Positions 36,942 to 44,236 of a stretch of DNA of 64,000 nt are shown piece after piece (position 1 is the first letter of the stretch; each line of letters begins with the position of its first letter). The stretch comes from Nostoc sp. FACHB-892 (GTDB lineage Bacteria; Cyanobacteriota; Cyanobacteriia; Cyanobacteriales; Nostocaceae). Under the pieces are notes generated by a model that saw nothing but the letters and a program-made list of their open reading frames with translations, had not been told where the DNA came from and searched no databases. Both the position numbers and the translations under genes were made by a program. The stretch covers positions 1 through 64,000 of the forward strand of contig NZ_JACJTR010000035.1 of NCBI RefSeq assembly GCF_014698795.1. The letters are read 5' to 3'.

Positions 36942-37595
36942 TCAAAAGTTTTTCCATTTCTCAAGGGTGAGACAAGGTTGTAAAGCAGTAGTAGGTATAA
37001 ATCCAGAGGAAGAAACACCGAAATTGTTTAAAGAAGCAATTTCGTCTTCGGCATTATTAATGGCTACTTGTATAGCTTTGGTTTTATCTTCAGGGGAAAG
37101 TTTCTCAATTTTGGCGCTGTCAGGATTTGGAAGGGCAGAACCTTGTCTGAGTGAAAATTCGTTTATTTTGTAAAACTGATCTCCTCCTTGGGGTTTACCC
37201 AATAAGAGACAACCTTTAGATTTAACAAACAAACCAACATTTTGCATACTGAAAGCAAAATTAGGTTTACTGATAAACTTCACCTCTTGAACAGGCCCCC
37301 AAACAAGGACGGCTTCACGAAAACCTTTAGATGCGACATCTCGACTTTCTTCACAGCCGCTGTGGTTTCGCCCTGGAAAACCGTCACTACAAACTTTCCA
37401 ATTAACTCTATACAGATCGGGAGTAGTATCAACAAATTTTTTAACTTCATCTGCTTCTGCTTTTTGCTTTGCTGCAATCAACTCAAGTTCTGTAACGCGT
37501 GCAATCTGTTCAGGCGTTTTACTCTGGCAAGAGATGATACCACCACCGACGAGCAAAGCTAAAGTGATGGCGATTTGTGAAGTTTTGAAAAGCAT
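36942..37595 (-). CDS. Putative lipoprotein, unknown
   Basis: A 217-residue protein. The N-terminal hydrophobic segment ends GGGIISC, a likely lipobox with Cys 23 as the lipid-attached residue. A short helical part (PEQIARVTELELIAAKQKAE) follows, then a compact domain with several cysteines (KVCSDGFPGRNHSGCEE, SKGCLLLG, LQPCLTLEKW), perhaps in disulfides. No family recognised. The gene stands alone between two direct copies of an interspersed repeat (36707-36852 and 37986-38134). Entry-exclusion proteins of conjugative plasmids are often small lipoproteins, but that role here is only a guess. Confidence 0.65.
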   Translation of the reverse strand: MLFKTSQIAITLALLVGGGIISCQSKTPEQIARVTELELIAAKQKAEADEVKKFVDTTPDLYRVNWKVCSDGFPGRNHSGCEESRDVASKGFREAVLVWGPVQEVKFISKPNFAFSMQNVGLFVKSKGCLLLGKPQGGDQFYKINEFSLRQGSALPNPDSAKIEKLSPEDKTKAIQVAINNAEDEIASLNNFGVSSSGFIPTTALQPCLTLEKWKNF

Positions 37596-37985
37596 ACTAT
37601 TCTCGCTTAATAGCTAACTATTTATTCTCGGAAAAACTGGATAGTAAAAAAGCTAAATTTAGTTCGATTTGGAAAACTAATTTGATGTATTTATGAAATC
37701 AATGAGAGCTAAATTTCATTCTAAATAATATATAATAATTTGATTTCAAATAGCAAGCTAAAACCAGCAATTAACTATTGAAAAACTTGAACTTTTGCAA
37801 TGAATCTATTTTGAATCAGGCAAAAGGGCTAATTCTATAACAGGATGTCAACAAAAAGCAATAGCCAGAAGTACGATATTTTTTTAGACTTCGAGCGATT
37901 CCTTTGAAGTGGGGGAATATGCCATAGTGTCTAAGTAAGACTTCAGCATGGGCAACACTCATTCTGGCAAAGTGAATTCTGATTA
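37596..37985. other. Intergenic region, no gene seen
   Basis: AT-rich sequence that should contain the lipoprotein promoter. A 60-codon open frame on the minus strand (37816-37998) runs into the interspersed repeat and lacks a ribosome binding site, so I do not call it. Confidence 0.35.
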
Positions 37986-38134
37986 AAACAGAATACATGC
38001 GTCAGTCGTCAGAATTCAGAAAATAAGTATAAATTCTATACGAATTGCGGGTGAAGAAAGGGGTTTAAAACCCCCACAAAACAAGAAAATTTAGTGGTCT
38101 TAAATCAGTGATGGATCTGAATTCTCCATTGATT
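37986..38134. repeat. Interspersed repeat, copy B
   Basis: Direct copy of the element at 36707-36852, with the same landmarks in the same order. It is followed by two exact copies of ATTCTGACGGAGTGA (38136-38165). Confidence 0.6.
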
Positions 38135-38250
38135 TATTCTGACGGAGTGAATTCTGACGGAGTGAATTTTGATGTATTTAATGTATCTTCTTATAGTAAA
38201 AAGTTAACTTTTGCAGTAAGAGGAGGGAGAACAAAAAAGTTAGTAGAGAA

Positions 38251-39084
38251 ATGGTAGAAGTTTGGCGATATTGGGAATTTGAGCATCCATCAAGTTCTGT
38301 AGTAAGAGTGATAGCAACACCAACAGGGCTAGAGTTATTTGCAGTGGATGTATTGCAAATAGTAGCTCCAATTTTAATTGATGATTTGGTGAGGTCAATA
38401 GAAGTTCAGAAACGATTAGTGATGATGGAAAATAATCAAGTGAGTTTGGTATCAACACTCAGCGCTCTATCGATTCACTCATTAATATCACGAACAAGTG
38501 TAGTAGAACACAATGTAGTCAGGCAATTTATGCAATGGGTAAGAACAAATGTGATGCCAGTGTTTAAAAATGATGTCACGATGATTGCAATCGAGCAACC
38601 CAAATACTTATTTCAACAAATAGATTATGATCAGAAAGATTCTTTGATTAAGTATTTGTATTTTCAAAATAGTGATTCTTGGTCATCAAATAATATTGAT
38701 TTATATTTAAAGTTTATTTTAAAAAAGCTTCCATTGCCAGCTAGCTGTCCTCAGACTATTGATTTAAATAGTATTGACTCCAGAACTAGATATTTTCAAG
38801 CATTGAAGACAGTACTAAGGTCAGTCAGCAGTTATGAATATGTTTATGAAGATTTGGTGATAAGCTCGGCAAATTTGTTGATAGCTCAATCATTAGATTT
38901 ATTAGTTTATTACCATTTAAATAAATTAAATGAGTCCGGTTTAAATCAGGTATTAGAACAGGGATTAATTTTACAAGCTATGGGAACAATGGTTAATAAA
39001 TCAATTGACAATTTCAAGGATTTAAAACCAATGTATTTAAACCTATTAGACTACTTTTCAGCAGAGATGCTAGCACTGGACTGA
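38251..39084 (+). CDS. BRO-N-like protein, first gene of ParA operon
   Basis: A 277-residue protein. The start FEHPSSSVVRVIATPTGLEL then FAVDVLQIV, with a later VRQFMQWVRTNVMP, resembles the BRO-N domain of phage antirepressors and baculovirus repeats (the 'V-R-V ... F...DV' and 'F..WV...VLP' pattern). The rest is helical and unassigned. It is followed after 41 bases by a ParA-like ATPase gene with a strong ribosome binding site, so it likely belongs to the same operon. A DNA-binding or regulatory role is likely if the BRO-N match holds. Confidence 0.6.
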   Translation: MVEVWRYWEFEHPSSSVVRVIATPTGLELFAVDVLQIVAPILIDDLVRSIEVQKRLVMMENNQVSLVSTLSALSIHSLISRTSVVEHNVVRQFMQWVRTNVMPVFKNDVTMIAIEQPKYLFQQIDYDQKDSLIKYLYFQNSDSWSSNNIDLYLKFILKKLPLPASCPQTIDLNSIDSRTRYFQALKTVLRSVSSYEYVYEDLVISSANLLIAQSLDLLVYYHLNKLNESGLNQVLEQGLILQAMGTMVNKSIDNFKDLKPMYLNLLDYFSAEMLALD

Positions 39085-39125
39085 AGCCCGAAACTGATTA
39101 AACATGAAATCGAGGAGAAAATCAG

Positions 39126-40106
39126 ATGACAGATATTTTAAACGATGAGGCGGAGATCCTTAACGGAGTAGAAGAATTACTCTTAGTAACAGATGAAACA
39201 ACAGAAGCAGAAAGCACAGAAAATATACAGCAGATGCCAGAAGCAGTAACCGCAGGTGAAAAAACAGAAGCAGGAAATACAGTCCTGCCACAAACAAAAA
39301 CCGCAGTCACCAATAAAAAACACTGGAGTCGGAGATTAGTGATAGTGACAGGAGATAAAGGAGGAGTAGGGAAAAGTACTTTCGCCAGAGGATTAGCGCA
39401 AACATATTTGGATATGAAAAAAGAATTTTTGGCTTTTGATGCGGACATATCTAATTCTCATTTAAGCAGATTTTATGGGGATAAATGTTTAGTGAGAGAA
39501 TTAGATTTTTTTACAGAAGGGAATGTAGACATTTTTCTAGATGATTTGAAAGAGTTAATAGAGGAAAGTCTAGACGCAGAAGGGGCAGTTATCCCCGGAA
39601 AGTCTTTATTCTTATTGGAATTACCACCACAGTCCATGAGAATCTTAAAAGATGTTGTACAACAAATGAAATTTTTGTCTACAGTTGATGAATTATATGA
39701 TATGCGAGTAACAATTGTAGTTGTAATTAGTCGAGTAATGGATTCGGTAAAGCAGTTAATAAGTTTATATGATTTTTGTCAAGACCAAGTAGATTATGTC
39801 GTAGTGAAGAATTTGTTCTTCGGTTCGCCAGAAAACTTTGTCAGATATAAAGAATCCTCAGACATAACAGCGATGAAGGATATATTAATAGAAAGTAATA
39901 TTCCGTTTTTAGAAATAACGATGCCAGATTTAATAGAACACGCTTATGATTATTTAGACAAAAATAGCTTGACATTTAATCAAGGAATAGAGCAAAAAGA
40001 AAAGCCATCAGTCAAAGGAAGGGTAAGTACTTGGATTAGCAAATTCAAGGAACAAGTTTGGTTAGCAAAAGGTATTTTAGGATTAGAAAATGTCCCCCGT
40101 TTGTAG
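39126..40106 (+). CDS. ParA/MinD-superfamily ATPase
   Basis: A 326-residue protein with an acidic N-terminal tail (about 60 residues) and then a P-loop ATPase: VIVTGDKGGVGKST is the deviant Walker A with signature Lys, and FLAFDADIS follows it. The later LFLLELPPQS is the Walker B-like strand. GAGGAG lies 8 bases before the ATG. Unlike canonical ParA there is no ParB gene next door; instead a second, similar ATPase overlaps its end by 17 bases. It may position a plasmid or a conjugation complex. Confidence 0.8.
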   Translation: MTDILNDEAEILNGVEELLLVTDETTEAESTENIQQMPEAVTAGEKTEAGNTVLPQTKTAVTNKKHWSRRLVIVTGDKGGVGKSTFARGLAQTYLDMKKEFLAFDADISNSHLSRFYGDKCLVRELDFFTEGNVDIFLDDLKELIEESLDAEGAVIPGKSLFLLELPPQSMRILKDVVQQMKFLSTVDELYDMRVTIVVVISRVMDSVKQLISLYDFCQDQVDYVVVKNLFFGSPENFVRYKESSDITAMKDILIESNIPFLEITMPDLIEHAYDYLDKNSLTFNQGIEQKEKPSVKGRVSTWISKFKEQVWLAKGILGLENVPRL

Positions 40107-40833
40107 ACGTGTAGTTATGACTGTAGGTGACTCGCGTGTGGGAAAGTCTACAGTTATCAAGTTATTGATTGAACTATTCCTTAGCCAACATCAAGCTGTT
40201 AAGATTTATAACCATGATAGCCGTAATAAGTTCAAAGCTTATGAAGGAATAGTGCCAATAGAAAGCTTAAACTTTTTCACAGACAACCCAGATTTGGTAT
40301 TAGACGATTTACTTAATGACTCATTAGATGTAATTTTTGTAGATATGCCGGGACAGTATATCCAAGAAACCTGTAACTACATATATGAGGCAGATTTTTT
40401 TACTGTTTTGGCTGAACTCAACTGGAAACTAACATTCTTACAGCCAATTTCCCATAGAAGTGATTGCATGGAATATTTCTTGCAGCTATTAGATTTTGCA
40501 ACGGACAATGCTAGTTATGTCATAGTGAAAAATCAACATTTTGATACGAGGTTTAAAGAGTATAAGCAATTAATCCAGCAAAAATTGCCATTGGTTGGGG
40601 GCACAGAAATTATATTAACAGCCTTGCACAGAGATCATTATCAAGCAATGGAGGATTTAGCCAAACCTTACTCAGAATGTTTTCATGAGCAATCCCTATA
40701 TGTGTTGTATCGCTCATATATTTATCACTGGCTAAAAAATTTTTTTAAGACTGTAAAAAATAATCAAGTCGCTAGTATTTACTTAGGAGTGTCAGCAGGT
40801 GAGAACATCAGAAATATTGCAGGGGTATTCTGA
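40090..40833 (+). CDS. Second ParA-like ATPase, altered P-loop
   Basis: A 247-residue relative of the preceding ATPase. The P-loop is TVGDSRVGKST, so the GKST part is kept but the signature Lys of the ParA deviant Walker A is lost. LDVIFVDMPGQYIQ is the Walker B and switch region. The two proteins share ESLNFFTDNPDLVLDDL/LDFFTEGNVDIFLDDL, so they probably arose by duplication and may form a heterodimer. It overlaps both neighbours (17 and 35 bases), which implies tight co-translation. Confidence 0.75.
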   Translation: MSPVCRRVVMTVGDSRVGKSTVIKLLIELFLSQHQAVKIYNHDSRNKFKAYEGIVPIESLNFFTDNPDLVLDDLLNDSLDVIFVDMPGQYIQETCNYIYEADFFTVLAELNWKLTFLQPISHRSDCMEYFLQLLDFATDNASYVIVKNQHFDTRFKEYKQLIQQKLPLVGGTEIILTALHRDHYQAMEDLAKPYSECFHEQSLYVLYRSYIYHWLKNFFKTVKNNQVASIYLGVSAGENIRNIAGVF

Positions 40834-41455
40834 AGCCGAACAACAGAGGATTGTTGAAACAGCGCATCAAGTGGGGTTAGCGGAAGATGACCCGATGTTT
40901 CAAGTCATGGCAACACTTGGCAGATATGAAGAGACAATGATTTCACTGCAAGCACGAATGGAGGCAATGATTGAAGCTTGGGTACTAACAGTCGAAGAGA
41001 AAGTGGCGAATACTTCTAAAACAGCCCAATCAATGAACAACACTGTAGTCAGTAATGCTGTGCGTGATGTATTAACTGAACAAATACCGAAGCTGATACA
41101 ACAATCATCAACATCATCTGCATCCTCAACATCATCGCCACCAAAAGAGATGCGATTATCTACAGGAAATTCTCAGATGCGTTTTTGGTCTATCTGCGCT
41201 CTGGTAGGAGGAGTGACAGCAGCCGGTGCGATGCTTGCTTCATTTACAACTTGGAACGTGATGACTAACTTGGGTCAGAACCAATCAGTCATGTTGTCAA
41301 ACAACGATCTGAAGATTTTACAATGGGTAAAATCTAGCGAAGGTAAGCAAACTTATAAGCTCTTTGTTGAGAATCAACAAACTCTGGCTGCTTGTCAAGA
41401 AGAAAATCGCTTGAAAGGATATTGCTTGATTCAAATGCAAAAGAACAAGAAATAA
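40799..41455 (+). CDS. Membrane protein, last gene of ParA-like operon
   Basis: A 218-residue protein. GTG start with AGGAG 9 bases upstream, inside the end of the preceding gene. The N-terminal 95 residues are helical (QRIVETAHQVGLAEDDPMFQ); a Ser/Thr-rich linker follows; one transmembrane helix lies near 133-153 (ICALVGGVTAAGAMLASF); the C-terminus has two cysteines (TLAACQEENRLKGYCLI). Proteins of this kind recur on cyanobacterial plasmids. It could anchor the two ATPases to the membrane, by analogy with polar or T4SS-associated ParA systems. Confidence 0.7.
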   Translation: MRTSEILQGYSEAEQQRIVETAHQVGLAEDDPMFQVMATLGRYEETMISLQARMEAMIEAWVLTVEEKVANTSKTAQSMNNTVVSNAVRDVLTEQIPKLIQQSSTSSASSTSSPPKEMRLSTGNSQMRFWSICALVGGVTAAGAMLASFTTWNVMTNLGQNQSVMLSNNDLKILQWVKSSEGKQTYKLFVENQQTLAACQEENRLKGYCLIQMQKNKK

Positions 41456-41459
41456 TGAA

Positions 41460-42143
41460 CTACCCAATATCTCTCCAGTCTTGGGTTGAAGGTTCTAGGT
41501 AGCCCAAACTTTGAGCTTTAATAATGGCATTGACCCGATCTCTAGCTCCCAGCTTCAGAAAAAGGTTGCCAGTGTGGGATTTAACTGTACTAATACTAAT
41601 AAAAAGTTGATTAGCGATTTCCTTATTGGAGTAGCCACTGGCAATTAATTTGAGAATTTCAATTTCTTGAGTTGTAGGCAACTCATTATATCTTTTGCCT
41701 TTAATTTTTGTACTCTGACGATGGTTCAATTCCAGAAATCTCTTGATAATTGCTTGGTCAAGATATTCTTCGTTTTGATAGATACTACGGATAGCGTTTT
41801 TAATCGAGTCGATCTTGGTTGTCTTTAAGAAATATGAATCAGCACCACAGGCAAAAGCTTCGTTAATCATATTTTGACTAGAATAAGCACTGAGGATAAT
41901 AACTTTGGATAGGGTGTGCTTCTTAATCCTGGTTGCGATTTCCAGTCCGTTGATATCTGGTAGCCCAATATCAAGTAAGACAATATCAGGATTTGTTGAG
42001 TTGACTAGCTCTAATCCCTCCAATCCGCAGCTAGCCTCACCGCACAGTTCCATGTCTGATTCTTGTGCGATCGCCGTTCTAATGCCAAGTCTACATAGTT
42101 CTTGGTCTTCAATTACTACTACCCGAATTGTCATGATAGTCAT
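41460..42143 (-). CDS. NarL/FixJ-type response regulator
   Basis: A 227-residue regulator. The receiver domain has the acidic pocket IEDQELC, the phospho-Asp in IVLLDIGLP (residue 58), a Ser in ILSAYSS and the Lys of YFLKTT. The C-terminal LuxR-type helix-turn-helix reads LPTTQEIEILKLIASGYSNK then EIANQLFISISTVKSHTGNL. A second Met at residue 4 is an equal start. It is divergent from a histidine kinase gene, its probable partner, and converges with the ParA-like operon 4 bases away. Confidence 0.92.
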   Translation of the reverse strand: MTIMTIRVVVIEDQELCRLGIRTAIAQESDMELCGEASCGLEGLELVNSTNPDIVLLDIGLPDINGLEIATRIKKHTLSKVIILSAYSSQNMINEAFACGADSYFLKTTKIDSIKNAIRSIYQNEEYLDQAIIKRFLELNHRQSTKIKGKRYNELPTTQEIEILKLIASGYSNKEIANQLFISISTVKSHTGNLFLKLGARDRVNAIIKAQSLGYLEPSTQDWRDIG

Positions 42144-42409
42144 ATTTGCACCGAGAATATTTGCACCGGAAGTTAATCTCTAACCTCTCCTCTTTTTATA
42201 CCATAAATATTTGAATGGAAGCAGCTAAATTTAGATATATATATTTTTGTTTCTTGCAGAACCAAGAAATAAAAATATTTCTGGATCACCGGAGAATCTT
42301 CAACCTAAGCAAGAGATATTATTTGATGATTTAGCTATAATTAGAAATAGTAAATTCTGCTAAAAAGTATTTTATTGAGATCAATTAAATCATGATAAGG
42401 AGTGTTTCT

Positions 42410-43195
42410 ATGTCCCAAAAAAAATTAAGAGATAAAATTAATATTTCTGCCTTAGTGCATGATGTATCCAATGCAGTTGTGAATGAATCAATTGTGTTAA
42501 AGCAAATGATAGATGGAGAGTACGGTAGTACCTTACAAGAGATAAAAGCAATTCTTGGGTCATTATGGCAGACTAATAACAGAGTTATTCAACTGATAGA
42601 TATGTATCGAAGCGCTCGTTCAATAGATAGATTTATAGGGGTAAATCCATCTGGGATAGGTGAATTTGATATTTGCGATTTATTGAATAATGTATATCAA
42701 GAATATTTGCCGTTAGCAAAATCAAATGGCTTAAAGTTGCACTCCGAAATATGTGAAGAATATAAATATGGAACAAAGGTAAATGGAGATGCAATACATA
42801 TTTATCGGATGATATCAAATTTGGTAAAAAACGCATTACAATATACAAAAACTGGTGATGTGTTTTTGAAGCTTGTTAACCAGGGTAATGATTTAACGGT
42901 ATTAATTGAAGATACTGGGATTGGTATTAAGTCAGAAGAACTGGCAAATATATTTTTACCTTTTTACCGCACTGAGGCTAGTACAAACGTGGACTCATCT
43001 GGTTCGGGACTAGGGTTATATATTGCCTTAATGGTAGCTTCTTCTCATGGACTAAGGCTATCCGTAGATTCGATAGTTGGTAAAGGCACAACATTTACAG
43101 TAATATTTTCCTACAAAAAGGATAAACCTTACGGCTTAGATGATACGATGTTCATAAAAATTGGTCAGGCTCATGCGCTACCTGGACGACACTAA
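42410..43195 (+). CDS. Soluble sensor histidine kinase
   Basis: A 261-residue kinase. The His box is SALVHDVSNAV (His 17), followed by a short dimerisation region and an HATPase_c domain with the N box NLVKNALQYT, G1 box IEDTGIGI, F box LPFYR and G2 box GSGLGLYIA. There is no membrane span and no sensor domain, so the signal must come from a partner protein. The ATG at 42410 is chosen because AAGGAG lies 8 bases upstream; an ATG at 42392 would put this site inside the gene. It likely phosphorylates the divergent NarL-type regulator. Confidence 0.88.
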   Translation: MSQKKLRDKINISALVHDVSNAVVNESIVLKQMIDGEYGSTLQEIKAILGSLWQTNNRVIQLIDMYRSARSIDRFIGVNPSGIGEFDICDLLNNVYQEYLPLAKSNGLKLHSEICEEYKYGTKVNGDAIHIYRMISNLVKNALQYTKTGDVFLKLVNQGNDLTVLIEDTGIGIKSEELANIFLPFYRTEASTNVDSSGSGLGLYIALMVASSHGLRLSVDSIVGKGTTFTVIFSYKKDKPYGLDDTMFIKIGQAHALPGRH

Positions 43196-43412
43196 GCTAT
43201 GGGACAAGATAGAGTATGTAGTTGGATGTTTGATATTTGGGGGGCTGTTTATTGCTGCCGTTATCACATTCAGCACTGATATATTTGAAGCCACATTTTA
43301 CATATTTCTTGCAACAATAATTGCTCCTTTTGTGAAAATAAATCCAATATTAAGACGGTATCTCTTAATCAGTGGATTTATATTTGGATTAGTCATGGGG
43401 TATTTTAGTTGA
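43173..43412 (+). CDS. Small membrane protein overlapping the kinase
   Basis: A 79-residue protein with three hydrophobic spans (about VVGCLIFGGLFIAAVITF, FYIFLATIIAPFV and LLISGFIFGLVMGYF). It starts inside the kinase gene (23-base overlap), so it is probably translated with it. It might serve as the membrane input module that the kinase lacks; this is inference from the overlap only. Confidence 0.55.
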   Translation: MRYLDDTKLWDKIEYVVGCLIFGGLFIAAVITFSTDIFEATFYIFLATIIAPFVKINPILRRYLLISGFIFGLVMGYFS

Positions 43413-43418
43413 ATGCGC

Positions 43419-44234
43419 CTAATCTCCTAGATCGGGATTATCATCTTTGTCAAAAGAAAATTCCTGATTTTTATTAGTTTGAATAGGAGGTTGAACTTGT
43501 TGTTTTGCAATTCGCTGCTGATTAAAAGCAACAATTTTTTGTGCTTCTTCATTTGAGAGGTTATTGGAGGTAATTGTAAACTCGTTAGTGTGGTCTTTAT
43601 ATGCAGCAAAAGCTTTTTGATTGGATTGGGTTTTGCGGTTAATATTGATAAACTGTATACCTTCTTTAATGAGTAATTGAAGTCTATAAAGAACGCCTTC
43701 ATAAACGCGGCCTTCATTTTTAGTATCTTGACCTTTAGCAATGATAGTTTGAACAACGGCAGGAATCAGGGACTTTTTGCTAAAGTCATCGCCTTGATGT
43801 TGTTTATTAACCTCTTGATTTGCTGGTGTGGAAGGAGTAAAATTAGTGTTTGCTTCCCCTTGAGCCATCATTTGTTGGAGGAATATATGCTTTCTTTGGG
43901 TAATTAGATTTTCAACTCTAGAGAAATTATTAGGCTGCTCAGTCACAGTTTTTTCGGGTTGAGATACACCAAACTTTTGAGAATATTCAGCCAGATATTG
44001 ATTTTTAAGTTGTAGTCTATAATCTTCAACATTTTGAGTACTTTTGGTCAAAATATTTCTTAATTTATCTTCAAGATTTTGACGCGATTGTGAATCCAAC
44101 TCAATGGGGGATTGTACTGTACTCTGTGGCGCTTTCTCTATCATTAGAGCCAGCCGATAAGCCATCATATTATTCGAGATCCCACTGTTGCGATTAATAG
44201 AAGCGATGGTTTCTCTAACATCTGTGGATTGCAT
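43419..44234 (-). CDS. Unknown protein, end of tra operon
   Basis: A 271-residue Gln/Asn-rich, mostly helical protein without signal or membrane span. No family recognised. It begins 2 bases after the stop of the DUF3854 gene, so it is translated from the same message. The middle part (residues 60-120) may be a coiled coil. As the last gene of the conjugation operon it may be a DNA-processing accessory. Confidence 0.65.
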   Translation of the reverse strand: MQSTDVRETIASINRNSGISNNMMAYRLALMIEKAPQSTVQSPIELDSQSRQNLEDKLRNILTKSTQNVEDYRLQLKNQYLAEYSQKFGVSQPEKTVTEQPNNFSRVENLITQRKHIFLQQMMAQGEANTNFTPSTPANQEVNKQHQGDDFSKKSLIPAVVQTIIAKGQDTKNEGRVYEGVLYRLQLLIKEGIQFININRKTQSNQKAFAAYKDHTNEFTITSNNLSNEEAQKIVAFNQQRIAKQQVQPPIQTNKNQEFSFDKDDNPDLGD

Positions 44235-44236
44235 AA

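Noticed and set aside
37816..37998. 60-codon minus-strand frame
   Set aside because: It starts inside an interspersed repeat and shows no family features.
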